DNA of 40,704 bases, from NCBI RefSeq assembly GCF_000961795.1, contig NZ_LADU01000017.1, positions 1 to 40,704 on the forward strand, in the 5' to 3' direction. The DNA is from Hyphomonas sp. BRH_c22. Its GTDB lineage: Bacteria; Pseudomonadota; Alphaproteobacteria; Caulobacterales; Hyphomonadaceae. Under the pieces are notes generated by a model. The model was not told where the DNA came from, made no database searches, and saw only the letters and a program-made list of their open reading frames with translations. A program made the position numbers and the translations under genes. Positions 17,649 to 25,924 of the stretch are shown here, one piece after another (position 1 is the stretch's first letter; the number at the start of each line of letters is the position of its first letter).

Positions 17649-18389
17649 ATGGTGCAGCAGGCAACGGGTGGGCAAGGCACCGGCATTGGCGAACTGGCGG
17701 CGCGCCTTGCCGCGCTGCGCGCCTCCGGCAAGGCCCGGATCATCGGCCTGACCGGCTCGGTGGCGGCCGGCAAGACGACACTGGCGCGGCATGTGTCAGA
17801 TGCGCTGAGGCCCGGCCTGACGGTTGAAACCGTATCGACCGACGGCTTCCTCTTCCCGAACGCGGTGCTTGAGCCGCAGGGCTTGCTCATGCGCAAGGGC
17901 TTTCCGGAAACCTATGACCGCGCTGGCTTTGCCGGGGCGCTGGCCAGCCTGCGCCGGGGCGCGGCGGATTTCCCGGCCCACAGCCACGAGACATACGACA
18001 TCGACCCGGCACTGGCCCGCACCATCCGCTTGCCCGATCTCCTGATCCTTGAAGGCCTCGGCTTCCAGCCGCCGTCGCGCCCGGACCGCACGGCAGGCGA
18101 ACCGGACGTGCTGGTCTATCTTGATGCGGCGGAGGCCGATCTCGAACGCTGGTATGTCGACCGTTTCACCGGCTTCTGGCATGCTGCGCGCACCGATCCC
18201 GCCTCCTTCTATGCCCAATGGCTGCACATGAGCGAGCCTGAGCTCAGGGCCTTCGCACGGACGGTCTGGGACGGCGTCAACCTGCCGAACCTGCGCGAGC
18301 ATATCCAGCCCCTGCGCGATTCAGCCGATATCGTGGTCAGCAAGGATGCCGCACACGCGGTTCACATCACCGAAGACAGGACGGCCTGA
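17649..18389 (+). CDS. Pantothenate kinase-like P-loop kinase (CoaA type, short)
   Basis: A 246-residue P-loop kinase. Walker A is GLTGSVAAGKTT. The segments VSTDGFLFPNAVLE, LLMRKGFPETYDRAGF, FPAHSHETYDI and LILEGLGF are the hallmarks of type I pantothenate kinase (CoaA), which phosphorylates pantothenate at the start of CoA synthesis. The C-terminal segment WYVDRFTGFWHAARTDPASF is also CoaA-like. It is shorter than the usual 300-plus residues, with little before the P-loop. The ATG at 17649 has GGAAGGA upstream; the open frame runs back to a TTG at 17589. CoA supply fits the neighbouring CoA-thioester operon, but whether it is the cell's only pantothenate kinase cannot be told. Confidence 0.83.
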   Translation: MVQQATGGQGTGIGELAARLAALRASGKARIIGLTGSVAAGKTTLARHVSDALRPGLTVETVSTDGFLFPNAVLEPQGLLMRKGFPETYDRAGFAGALASLRRGAADFPAHSHETYDIDPALARTIRLPDLLILEGLGFQPPSRPDRTAGEPDVLVYLDAAEADLERWYVDRFTGFWHAARTDPASFYAQWLHMSEPELRAFARTVWDGVNLPNLREHIQPLRDSADIVVSKDAAHAVHITEDRTA

Positions 18390-18447
18390 GCCGGCCTGGC
18401 CATGGTATCCACCGGGCGCACTCGGGCGGTGATGAAATGTCTGCCAG

Positions 18448-18488
18448 CAAATGAAAATGCCCCGGCACGACTTAACTCGTGCCGGGGC
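18448..18488 (-). terminator. Intrinsic terminator of the second TonB receptor
   Basis: A perfect 12-bp stem (GCCCCGGCACGA with TCGTGCCGGGGC, six-base loop) is followed on the minus strand by ATTTTCATTT. It lies 28 bp past the receptor stop at 18516. Confidence 0.8.
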
Positions 18489-18515
18489 GCTTGATCAGGG
18501 AAAGGAAGAAGTCCC

Positions 18516-21287
18516 CTAGTATTTGTAACGCACGCCGATCAGGAATTCGCGGCCTGTGTGATGGTACACGTTGACCAGATCAGCCGTGTCGAAAACCTGC
18601 TGCTCGAATTCGTCGGTCAGGTTGATCGCTTCAAACGTCACGTCGAAATTTTCGGTGAGCTTGTAGGAGGATGCAAAGTCCACATTCGTGGTCGCATCAT
18701 AACCGCGCTCGTCACGGCCTGCATTGTTCGGAGCATTCGTCTGGTAGGCATCACGGTAAGCCGCCGAGATTCGGGCCGAAAGACGATCATCCTCATAATA
18801 GAGCGTCGCGTTAAAGGCATTCGGCGAGAAGCCCAGGATTTCGTCGGAGTCAACATAGGTATAGTTGCCCTGGAAACCGAAATTGTCGAATGGCGCTGGC
18901 AGGAACGTGAAGGGTTGCTGGTAGGCCAGTTCGAACCCTTGCAGGCTGGCACTGCCACCATTCGAGACCTGGGCGATTTCGACCAGCGGATCACCACCGG
19001 CCTGGATCAGGTCGAATAGCGGGCTTGATGCAGGCGGCAGAGATGCCGGCAGGCCGGTCTGGCTGTAAGGCACTTCCGTGGTTGTCGAACGGGTAAAGAA
19101 GCTGTCGACGTCCTTGTAGAAAACGCTGAGCGCCAGGAGGCCCTCGTCCGAGAAGTACCATTCGAACGATGCATCATAGGCGTTCGCACGGAATGGATCG
19201 AGGCCCGGATTGCCGGAGTTGTAACGGAATGGCGGGCCGTTGAAGCTGTCCAGGGCGCCGCCGGGTGTGAGGTTGCCCAGGGAAGGCCGCGCCATCACTT
19301 TCGCCGCGCCCAGGCGAATGTAGAAATCTTCCGTCATTTCGAATGTCAGGTTGAGCGCTGGTAACGTATCCTCGTAACTCCGCTCCACGGTCACCGCGGT
19401 GCCGCTGACGCTGCCGGTGGATGTGACAGTCGTCTCGACATAACGGACACCGGCATTGCCGCGAACCGGAATGGTGCCAAGCTGTGACTCGAAATCGAGC
19501 TGGGCAAAGCCGCCCAGGTCTTCTTCCTTCACGCTGCGGGTATTGCCCGCCTGAACGGCGCCGGGAATGCCGTACACACCGATCAGCGCGGCAGCTGCGC
19601 CGACATTCGGGGATACCCAGCTGGTGTCGATGCCGCTTGCGCCCAGTCCGTTTCCGAATCCCGTGACGGGCGAGAGGATACCAGCAGTGATCGGCAGTCC
19701 GGTCGCGCCGACCGGGCAGGCTATGCCCGGAAGGGCGCATACGGATGAGCCGAAGGTTGATTCCCGGCGCGCCTCTGTCGTGCTGAACTCGAACTGTTTG
19801 AAGCTGAGGCCGCCAGACAGCGTCAGCGCATCATTGAGGTCGTATTCCAGTGTGCCGGCAACCGTGTCGAAAGCGTTCGTGACCGATTGCGGGCGATCGC
19901 GGAATTCGGTGAAGGCAAACTGGCTCGGGTCGGTCACATCGAGCGAACCGAAATCAATGGAAGGCGTTTGCGGATCGCCGCTGAAATCGTAGGTGTACCC
20001 GGTTACGTCGCCAACCGCGTCAAAGAAGATGGTCGTCTGAACCGGATTGTCGAACTCGGATTCCACGGTTCCGACGAGGAAGTTGCCGCGCAGGCTGTCG
20101 GTGAACTCATGATCGACATTCAGCGTGAGCTGCGTGAAATCAGTCGTCAGCTTGTCAAACCGTGCCTCGGATCGGATCGGATGGGTTCCGTTGGCGTTCG
20201 GGCTGATCGTGAACGTGCCGGATTCCAGCGTGTTGTTGCTGGTATTGATGACAGGATTGGTGACATCCATTCTGCCTTCCTGGCTTCGGAAGAACACTTC
20301 GAGATATTCTTCCTGCCGGGTGCCGTCGAACTGCGAGTAGAGCCCGTCAAGCGACACGGTCGTGCGGTCGGTCGGGCGGAACTGGACGGATCCCGTCAGG
20401 CCGAGGCGCTCCTGTTCGTGCGTCAGGCGGCCATAGCGCGGAATGCGCGGGTGATAGACGAGAGAGTTTGTGTCGATCGACGCACAGTCCGGTCCCGCCG
20501 GGCAGGCGGCGCCATTGACTGACCGGAAATTGCCGTCCTGCCAGCGCACTGTCGAGAAGCCTTCCTCCAGTATGGTCCTGTCGGAGTAAGCAACCGACAG
20601 GAGCGCACCAAAATTGCCCTCGGGATTCTTGTAGGAAAGCAGTCCGGCAAGGCGGGGGCTGGTCTCTTCGGAGAGGTCGTTGAAGCCCATCTGGGCCGAA
20701 CCGGCGGCCGTCAGGCCGGAATCATAATCGAAGGGCTGTGCGGTCAGCAGGTCAACAGTTGCGCCGAGCGAGCCTTCTTCCTGTGCGGCGGATGTCGTTT
20801 TCGAGACGCGGATCTCGTTGAACAGATCCGATGCGAACGTGTTGAAGTCGAAGCCGCGGCCGCGGTTCGAGCCGCCGGAGGAATCCGATGCGCCGGTGGT
20901 GGCAAGCGCTTCCATGCCGTTGATGCGAATGCGCGTGAAGTCGGCGCCCAGTCCACGGACGGTGATCTGGCGGCCTTCGCCGCCGACGCGGTCGATCGAC
21001 ACGCCGGAAATGCGCTGAAGCGATTCTGCCAGGTTCAGGTCCGGGAAGGCGGCGATGTCTTCAGCCACGATCGCATCGACAACGCCGGAAGCGTTGCGCT
21101 TCACGTCGAGGGCCTCTGCGAGCGAATTCCGGAAACCGGTTACCACGACACTTTCAAGAACCCGGTCGTCCTCGCCAGTGGCCGGTTGCGTGTCCTGGGT
21201 TTCCTGCGCAATGGCCGAAAAGCTGCCTGATACGAGGGCAATTAGCGATACACCCGCGCAGATTCCAAATTTTGTCTGACGATTCAT
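18516..21287 (-). CDS. TonB-dependent receptor, carbohydrate-type subfamily
   Basis: A 923-residue TonB-dependent receptor. It has a signal peptide (GVSLIALVSGSFSAIAQ), a TonB box-like ESVVVTGFRNSLAEAL, and a plug with DIAAFPDLNLAESLQRISG and ITVRGLGADFTRIRING. The long FDFNTFASDLFNEIRVSKT segment, then EEGSLGATVDLLT, is diagnostic of the Caulobacter/Xanthomonas-type TonB receptor subfamily used mainly for plant- or algae-derived sugars. The barrel ends GVRYKY. GGGAG precedes the ATG. The upstream region carries a 14-bp perfect LacI-type palindrome at the predicted transcription start, which fits sugar-induced expression. No transporter or glycosidase is adjacent, so the substrate is open. 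Confidence 0.92.
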   Translation of the reverse strand: MNRQTKFGICAGVSLIALVSGSFSAIAQETQDTQPATGEDDRVLESVVVTGFRNSLAEALDVKRNASGVVDAIVAEDIAAFPDLNLAESLQRISGVSIDRVGGEGRQITVRGLGADFTRIRINGMEALATTGASDSSGGSNRGRGFDFNTFASDLFNEIRVSKTTSAAQEEGSLGATVDLLTAQPFDYDSGLTAAGSAQMGFNDLSEETSPRLAGLLSYKNPEGNFGALLSVAYSDRTILEEGFSTVRWQDGNFRSVNGAACPAGPDCASIDTNSLVYHPRIPRYGRLTHEQERLGLTGSVQFRPTDRTTVSLDGLYSQFDGTRQEEYLEVFFRSQEGRMDVTNPVINTSNNTLESGTFTISPNANGTHPIRSEARFDKLTTDFTQLTLNVDHEFTDSLRGNFLVGTVESEFDNPVQTTIFFDAVGDVTGYTYDFSGDPQTPSIDFGSLDVTDPSQFAFTEFRDRPQSVTNAFDTVAGTLEYDLNDALTLSGGLSFKQFEFSTTEARRESTFGSSVCALPGIACPVGATGLPITAGILSPVTGFGNGLGASGIDTSWVSPNVGAAAALIGVYGIPGAVQAGNTRSVKEEDLGGFAQLDFESQLGTIPVRGNAGVRYVETTVTSTGSVSGTAVTVERSYEDTLPALNLTFEMTEDFYIRLGAAKVMARPSLGNLTPGGALDSFNGPPFRYNSGNPGLDPFRANAYDASFEWYFSDEGLLALSVFYKDVDSFFTRSTTTEVPYSQTGLPASLPPASSPLFDLIQAGGDPLVEIAQVSNGGSASLQGFELAYQQPFTFLPAPFDNFGFQGNYTYVDSDEILGFSPNAFNATLYYEDDRLSARISAAYRDAYQTNAPNNAGRDERGYDATTNVDFASSYKLTENFDVTFEAINLTDEFEQQVFDTADLVNVYHHTGREFLIGVRYKY

Positions 21288-21320
21288 TGATTTTCTCCCT
21301 GTCGATGTCCAGCGCTCTTA

Positions 21321-21368
21321 TGACACCGGTGTCAAACATCGGATATCCCAACTCAGGAAAAATTTCAA
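21321..21368 (-). promoter_or_regulatory. Promoter with LacI-type operator for the TonB receptor
   Basis: On the minus strand, TTGAAA (complement of 21363-21368), a 17-bp spacer and TATCCG (complement of 21340-21345) form a possible promoter. The perfect palindrome TGACACCGGTGTCA (21321-21334) lies just downstream, where transcription would start. A CG-centred palindrome of this kind is typical of LacI-family repressors. No lacI-like gene is in the window. Confidence 0.55.
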
Positions 21369-21386
21369 GCGCGTAAAGAAAACTAC

Positions 21387-21418
21387 GCCCGGGGTGTCAT
21401 AAAAAAATCACACCGGGC
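21387..21418. repeat. Inverted repeat with a second GGTGTCA half-site
   Basis: GCCCGGGGTGT and ACACCGGGC form an imperfect inverted repeat around an A-rich loop. The left arm contains GGTGTCA, the same half-site as the palindrome at 21321, so it may be an auxiliary operator. The rest up to 21532 holds nothing else that I can support. Confidence 0.35.
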
Positions 21419-21532
21419 CTCTCGCCAGGCGGACGGCGTGATTGCAGGATTCAATGTCAGGCGTGGGGCAAGACATCCTGCCCAGGCGCGGCTAAACGGG
21501 GCGGTGACCGTTTGCTGAAGTGCCCTGCCGAT

Positions 21533-21579
21533 ATGCCATCCAACCTGACCCACAGATTTGCCATCGCACCGATGATGGA
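21533..21579 (+). pseudogene. dusA: Displaced original 5' end of dusA
   Basis: The reading MPSNLTHRFAIAPMMD from the ATG at 21533 matches the N-terminus of DusA-type tRNA-dihydrouridine synthases, whose conserved APMMD starts the FMN-binding barrel. The homology stops right after the Asp (RAKNIYKQ follows, not WTDAHCR). The rest of dusA is found 15.8 kb away at 37323 with a different N-terminus. This is the expected left junction of an element integrated in the 5' end of dusA. The frame runs on to 21823 through element DNA, but that extension has no recognisable content. Confidence 0.75.
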
Positions 21580-21660
21580 TCGCGCAAAAAACATTTATAA
21601 ACAATGCTTTGTGGGACTTCGTGTGCGCTGCGTGTGCAGTCGGAAACAGTCGGTAGACGG
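21566..21660 (+). repeat. Left end of element A, with attL core
   Basis: The core GCACCGATGATGGA (21566-21579) is followed by about 80 bp that are clearly similar to 33206-33301. Shared features are an A-rich run, ACAATG, CGTGTGC-type repeats (TTCGTGTGC, then GCGTGTGC) and a terminal GTAGACGG (GTAGGCGG in the other copy). GTAGAC also occurs in the right ends, as expected of arm-type integrase sites. Confidence 0.75.
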
Positions 21661-21737
21661 AAGAGTGGGGAGGAATTTTGCAGTTGGGCGCATAGCGAGA
21701 CGTTTTCGCGTTACAGCGAATGATGAGGGCGGAGCCT

Positions 21738-22154
21738 ATGGACTACAAGCGGAGACAGGTGGTCTTTTCGTGTCTCAGGACCTTGCGATTGATACGGGTG
21801 AAGCTCACGATCTCCGACGTTGACGGCTTTGAGCGCAGGATGAAAGCCCAGCGAGAGGCGTTCGAGATCTATGGCGATGACTTTGGCAGCCAGGCCCCGC
21901 TCTGGAGCAAGTGGACGCAGGTCCTGCGGGACGGACTGATCGGGCTTGATTGTCTTGAGCTCGGCATGAGCCAGCGCGAGATTGCCATAGTGCTCTACGG
22001 CCAGGACGCCGTGAATGCAGACTGGACCGATGACCGGGGCGCCATGAAGGACGCTATCAGGTATCTCGTGAACAAGGCCGAAGGCCTGCGCGATGGTGGG
22101 TATCTGGTTGAGTTGCTGGGCGGGCAGTTGGGGCCGTATCAGGAGGCCGCTTGA
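21738..22154 (+). CDS. DUF2285-like protein of integrative elements
   Basis: A protein of about 138 residues. The C-terminal half, LRDGLIGLDCLELGMSQREI and AIVLYGQDAVNADWTDD, then AIRYLVNKAEGLRDGGYLVELL, matches the DUF2285 domain. That domain is found in small proteins near the ends of alphaproteobacterial integrative and conjugative elements and is often linked to their regulation. The N-terminal half is not recognised. The ATG at 21738, preceded by GAGGGCGGAG, is chosen over ATGs at 21720/21723. It is the first gene inside the left end of element A, and its role in the element is inferred from family context. Confidence 0.6.
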   Translation: MDYKRRQVVFSCLRTLRLIRVKLTISDVDGFERRMKAQREAFEIYGDDFGSQAPLWSKWTQVLRDGLIGLDCLELGMSQREIAIVLYGQDAVNADWTDDRGAMKDAIRYLVNKAEGLRDGGYLVELLGGQLGPYQEAA

Positions 22155-22240
22155 GCGGGCCTCCTCAGCGCAGCCTGGCTCACTGGCGCCACGCGTCGGG
22201 TGATTTCGTGTAGAGCTGGTTTGAAAGTCGTCCAAGAATA

Positions 22241-22255
22241 CTCACCATGAGTGAG
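22241..22255. repeat. CTCAC...GTGAG inverted motif, copy 1
   Basis: CTCACCATGAGTGAG is an inverted repeat followed by TGTAAGAAG. Related versions, CTCACTATAGGTGAG (33083) and CTCACTATGGCTGAG (37239), each followed by TA-rich GTAgAAGG/GTAaAAGG, mark the start of both element right ends. This may be a binding site for an element protein. Confidence 0.45.
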
Positions 22256-22280
22256 TGTAAGAAGTAGGTTTTTAACCAAA

Positions 22281-22444
22281 TATCCCGTTCGGGGCATTAT
22301 ATGGCAAGTGACCGGGCTTTGTTCGATTTATATCCCGTTCAGGAAAGTTTTATGGATTTGGCCGTCGATAGGCAATAAATTTCCTGACCGGGATATTTCT
22401 CTTGTTTTTCGCCTGATACAGGCATATGTTTCCCGTACGGGAAA
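22281..22444. promoter_or_regulatory. Four hipBA operators and promoter
   Basis: Four related palindromic sites occur at even spacing: TATCCCGTTCGGGGCA (22281), TATCCCGTTCAGGAAA (22331), TTTCCTGACCGGGATA (22380, inverted) and the perfect palindrome TTTCCCGTACGGGAAA (22429-22444). Start-to-start distances are 50, 49 and 49 bp. A promoter TTGTTT (22402), 17-bp spacer, TATGTT (22425) sits between sites three and four, with the -10 touching site four. E. coli hipBA also has multiple palindromic HipB operators, so autorepression by HipB is expected. Confidence 0.75.
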
Positions 22445-22446
22445 TT

Positions 22447-22665
22447 ATGCTCATGACACCAGAAGAAATTGGCCACCTCATCCGAAAGACACGCAAGGCC
22501 CAAGGCCTTCGCCAGCCTGAACTGGCTGCCGCTTCGGGCGTTGGCCTGCGCTTCCTTGTTGAACTCGAACGCGGCAAGCCCACGGCGCAGATTGGCAAGG
22601 TGCTCGATGTTCTTTCGGCCCTTGGCTGTTCGCTGACCATCACCACGCCGGAGGATCGCCGATGA
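22447..22665 (+). CDS. hipB: HipB-like antitoxin, XRE HTH
   Basis: A 72-residue HTH protein (MTPEEIGHLIRKTRKAQGLR, QPELAAASGVGLRFLVELERG, then KVLDVLSALGCSLTI). It is the antitoxin and autorepressor of a HipBA module: it binds HipA and the upstream operators. I chose ATG 22447, which has GGGA upstream and follows the last operator; ATG 22453 is equally possible, and the open frame extends to 22426 through the -10 region. It overlaps hipA by four bases (ATGA), so the two are translationally coupled. Confidence 0.85.
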   Translation: MLMTPEEIGHLIRKTRKAQGLRQPELAAASGVGLRFLVELERGKPTAQIGKVLDVLSALGCSLTITTPEDRR

Positions 22666-23915
22666 CCACGCGCGCACTGACGCTATGGTGGGGGGCGCGC
22701 TCTGTCGGGACCCTGTCAGTCGACGCGCATGGCGAAATGGGCTTTGCTTATCTGCCCGCCTGGCTTGCCCGGAGCGATGTCCGGGCCATTTCCGTGTCCC
22801 TGCCATTGCGGGAAGAACCATACTCCAGGCGCGAATGCCTGCCCTTTTTCGAAGGCATCCTGCCTGAAGAGAGCCAGCGGGTGAATGTTGCTGCCGCGCT
22901 CGGCGTCTCTGAGCACAATGAATTTCGCCTCCTTGAAATGCTGGGCGGGGAAGTTGCAGGTGCCCTGGCGCTCTGGCCGGAAGGGGAGGAGCCGCCAGCC
23001 CTGGAAGGGCCGTTCACGCCCAAACCTTTGTCTGACAAAGAGCTGCGTGTCCTGATCGACTCTCTGCCAAAGCGCCCCATGCTGGCCGGAGAGGAGGGAT
23101 TGCGACTCTCACTGGCCGGCGCCCAGGCAAAACTCCCTGTCATCCTGACGCCGGATGGTATCGCACTGCCAGCACCCGGCCAGCCGACAACGCACATCCT
23201 GAAGCCTCCGATCACTAGGTTCGAGGGCACGACCGAAAACGAGGCCTATGGGATGCGGCTTGCGCACCTGATTGGCCTTGATGTCGCCGAGGTCGATATC
23301 CACAGAGCTGAAGGCCTGCCCTTCCTGCTCGTCCGGCGCTATGACCGGGTTAGGGGCGAGGACGGCGTGGTCACGCGTAAGCATCAGGAGGATTTCTGTC
23401 AGGCGCTCGGGTTCACGTCGGCGCGAAAATACGCCTCCGATGGTGGCCCGGTGTTCCGCGATCTGTTCACGCTCCTGCGGCGCGTGGCGACCCGGCCCGC
23501 AATCGAAGTCCTCAAGCTCTTCGATGCGGCAATCTTCAATCTGATCATCGGCAATGCGGACGCGCATGGGAAGAATTACAGCCTCCTATATGATGGCAGC
23601 ACGACGCTGGCGCCGCTCTATGATCTCCTTTCGACCGTCGCTTATCCCGAGCTCAGCCCACGGCTCACAATGAAGATTGCGAAGCGGGCTGCACTGGAAG
23701 ATATCCAGGCGCGGGACTGGGCCAGGTTTGCCGAAGAGACCGGCCTGACAGAGCCGTATATCCGGCGGAGAGTGAAGGCATTGTGCGGGATGGTGCTGGA
23801 GCAGGCGAGGAACGTCGCGGCCGGGTTTGATCTGGAGACTGAGGAGCGCAAAGCGATGTCCGGGGTTGAAGGATTGGTGTCAGGTCGGGCGGAGAGCCTG
23901 CTTGGACGGGTGTGA
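22662..23915 (+). CDS. hipA: HipA-family serine/threonine kinase toxin
   Basis: A 417-residue HipA-type kinase. In E. coli HipA phosphorylates glutamyl-tRNA synthetase and causes growth arrest; the targets of other HipA proteins differ. The N-terminal HipA_N domain (VGTLSVDAHGEMGFAY, LPEESQRVNVA) is followed by LRLSLAGAQAKLPV, with the autophosphorylated Ser at 150. Then come THILKPP, the catalytic loop GNADAHGKN (Asp300) and the metal-binding LAPLYDLLST (Asp321). All key residues are present, so the toxin looks intact. It is full length and coupled to hipB. It is cargo of element A, possibly serving element maintenance. Confidence 0.9.
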   Translation: MTTRALTLWWGARSVGTLSVDAHGEMGFAYLPAWLARSDVRAISVSLPLREEPYSRRECLPFFEGILPEESQRVNVAAALGVSEHNEFRLLEMLGGEVAGALALWPEGEEPPALEGPFTPKPLSDKELRVLIDSLPKRPMLAGEEGLRLSLAGAQAKLPVILTPDGIALPAPGQPTTHILKPPITRFEGTTENEAYGMRLAHLIGLDVAEVDIHRAEGLPFLLVRRYDRVRGEDGVVTRKHQEDFCQALGFTSARKYASDGGPVFRDLFTLLRRVATRPAIEVLKLFDAAIFNLIIGNADAHGKNYSLLYDGSTTLAPLYDLLSTVAYPELSPRLTMKIAKRAALEDIQARDWARFAEETGLTEPYIRRRVKALCGMVLEQARNVAAGFDLETEERKAMSGVEGLVSGRAESLLGRV

Positions 23916-24017
23916 ATTCATCCGGGATTACTCGGGAGATATCTCTCTCCGATCTGCTGCTCAAGGTCTTTTGGAACAACGTCAGATCAGCGCAGTTTTG
24001 TTGTTCATGTTCCACGC

Positions 24018-24310
24018 TTCGAACCGCTTTACCACGCTGACAGGTGCACGCGTTCGCGTCTCGATGGATGGTCGGGGCCGATACTTGGAGAACATGTTGG
24101 CTTCGCCTGCCTGCGGCTCATCGAACGCTTGTGGCGCTCGCTCAAATATGAAGCAGGTCTGCCTGCAGGACATTGCAGACGGCTTTGCAGCCCTGCGCAT
24201 CATCGACGAGTGGATGCGCCTCTACAATCGGGAGCGGTCGTACTGGCCGCTTGGCAAAGCCACGCCCGACGAGGCATGGCGCGCCTTGGCTTGTAACTTT
24301 TCTTGCATGG
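24018..24310 (+). pseudogene. IS3-family transposase OrfB, C-terminal remnant
   Basis: The translation shows IS3-type OrfB pieces in more than one frame: NRFTTLTGARVRVSMDGRGRY, then (shifted) ERLWRSLKYEAG, then DIADGFAALRIIDEWMRLYN and LGKATPDEAWRAL. These are the DDE-domain end and the C-terminus, broken by frameshifts. The N-terminal half of OrfB is missing here. Between hipA (23915) and 24018 nothing is recognised. Confidence 0.7.
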
Positions 24311-24454
24311 CCTGCCGTCCAATTCGGAGCGCAGCTCCGTCTGGTTCGGAGTGCAAGTCACTCTGTGCGCAATTTCGATAGCGAACGAGCCGGCTGAGAC
24401 CACAGACTGTGATTTCCAGACCGGGACAAACTCGCCGGGCGCAGCTCACGGTTT
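24273..24454 (+). repeat. IS3 3' end repeat, copy in element A
   Basis: About 180 bp nearly identical to 36850-37054: the last codons of OrfB and the sequence to the likely IS end (CCGTCCAATTCGGAGCGCAG, ACAGACTGTGATTTCCAGAC). Here it directly abuts the reversed OrfA fragment at 24459. Confidence 0.75.
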
Positions 24455-24458
24455 TGCA

Positions 24459-24787
24459 TGGCCGATCACACGGCAAGCCCGGCGTTCGGAGACTCCAGCT
24501 CTTCCAGCACGTGATCGACTGCAGCACGACGACGCGAAGGGCTTAGAACTTTGGCTGCGCCTTCTGCGGCACCCCGTACGACTGCCTGAAGGGTCTGGTT
24601 GTCCAGCGTTCATGCGCTTGGCTTGGTCGACCTGCAGGCCGCCATACTTTTTGCACCAGCGTTCGTAGGTCTGTTTGGTCACACCGACGGCTCGTGCCGC
24701 CAAAGTTGCAGTTTCTCCGCGAGCGAGGCGAACCCCTACCTCACGCAGTTTCGCAATAATCTCTTCAGGCTTGGCTCTCTTGTCCAT
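24459..24787 (-). pseudogene. IS3-family transposase OrfA/OrfB junction remnant
   Basis: It begins at the ATG at 24787 as IS3 OrfA (KRAKPEEIIAKLREVGVRLA, LAARAVGVTKQTYERW, KKYGGLQVDQAKRM). It then loses about a dozen codons and shifts frame into the start of OrfB (LSPSRRRAAVDHVLEEL, then GVSERRACRVIG). A likely IS end with GGTCCGCTATTTGAGTTAGT lies upstream, near 24804-24832. The same internal deletion is seen at 35205-35580. Confidence 0.75.
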
Positions 24788-24832
24788 GTCTCAACTCCAC
24801 AAAAGGAGCCGGCACTAACTCAAATAGCGGAC

Positions 24833-25087
24833 CACATTGCCGGAGGCAGACCAGGAGTTGGGTCAAAATCTTGGACGCGGAATTGAAGTCAGAAGGTGGG
24901 GTGCTGGAGTTGCTTGGACTCTTGAGAGCGGGCCGATAAGGGGAGTTGGGAGGTAAGTCTTAAAATCCCTCCGGGTCGTACCCTGAAACCTACTGGTCCA
25001 GAAGTTTTTTCTCGATTGTCATGTGATGCGTCTTTTTTGTTTATCACGATGACTTCGACACGAAGCTTCTGTCGCTTCCTGCCGGTC
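24833..25087. other. Interval without a recognised gene
   Basis: The sequence between the IS3 remnant and the tetR stop. The open frames here are short and unlike any protein I know. No terminator with a T-run following a stem was found on the tetR strand. Confidence 0.5.
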
Positions 25088-25708
25088 TCATTTTCGACCC
25101 ATAGCAGGTAGCCCAAGTCGAAAGCGCAGCAGGCCTAGAAGCGTCATCTTGAAACGTTTCAAAACGCGTATGTCAGAGACGCTCTTTCCATATGACCACA
25201 GCCCCTGGCTCGACGTCACCAGAAATTCCGCAATCTCTGAAATCTCAGTTTTGGCGATCTGCTTTCTGCTTGTACTTGCCGCCTGCGTAAGTGATCTCGC
25301 GAAGGCCGATTTCAGCTCTGAGCTGTGCTCGTTCACGATCCGCAGCGCTTCTGAATTATGAGGCGCAAGTTCGGTCATGGTGCTCGCAATAAAGCATCCT
25401 GGTCCCGGCATTCCGCGTTTCTCGTGGAGGGTAATGAAATAGTCGAAATAGGCTTCAATTGATTCGAGACCATTGGACCCTGATGCCAGGATGTGGATGG
25501 CTGGATTGGCAAATCGTGCGCGGTAGGCTTCTAGACAGGCGAGGAACAAGTCTTCCTTCCCACCAAAATCAGCATAAATGCCACCCCGGCTTACGCTGGT
25601 GGCAACAACCAGGTCCTCAATAGACGTGGCATTGAAACCGTTCTCCCAGAACACGCCCATCGCGCTGGAGATCAGGTCATCCCTCGATTTCGAACGGGGT
25701 CTAGGCAT
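25088..25708 (-). CDS. TetR/AcrR family repressor
   Basis: A 206-residue regulator. The N-terminal TetR HTH is clear: DDLISSAMGVFWENGFNATS, then IEDLVVATSVSRGGIYADFG and GKEDLFLACLEAYR. The C-terminal ligand domain (GMPGPGCFIASTMTELAPHN) resembles the AcrR/TetR_C group. AGAGGAA lies six bases before the ATG. It is divergent from the SDR-haloalkane dehalogenase operon, and a near-perfect 24-bp palindrome at 25851 sits in the shared 216-bp gap. Local repression of that operon and of itself, lifted by a substrate of the pathway, is the natural inference. Confidence 0.88.
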   Translation of the reverse strand: MPRPRSKSRDDLISSAMGVFWENGFNATSIEDLVVATSVSRGGIYADFGGKEDLFLACLEAYRARFANPAIHILASGSNGLESIEAYFDYFITLHEKRGMPGPGCFIASTMTELAPHNSEALRIVNEHSSELKSAFARSLTQAASTSRKQIAKTEISEIAEFLVTSSQGLWSYGKSVSDIRVLKRFKMTLLGLLRFRLGLPAMGRK

Positions 25709-25850
25709 TCAGGGTTCCTCTTTAGGCCCGGATCTAAGGGCCTTTCATGACACACGCGATCCATTTGTCTCCAGGTGCCGTGGTTTGTGCGGCAGTGCTC
25801 GCCGCTTTGCAATGCCGGTTGACTCGCTGTCAGGATCGCTGCATCAAACG

Positions 25851-25874
25851 TTATAGAACGAATGTTCCATAACT
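25851..25874. promoter_or_regulatory. Palindromic TetR-type operator
   Basis: GTTATAGAAC (25851-25860), GAAT, GTTCCATAAC (25865-25874): a 24-bp inverted repeat with a single mismatch, 50 bp before the SDR start and between divergent genes. Its size and place fit a TetR-family operator. Confidence 0.65.
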
Positions 25875-25924
25875 GCCTTCGTAAATCAACTATGTCCCTA
25901 GGTCTGGGGGATGAGGGGACCTGA

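Noticed and set aside
24018..24787. A complete IS3 element
   Set aside because: The two transposase parts face each other, lack the middle of OrfB, and contain shared deletions and frameshifts. They are remnants, not an active IS.
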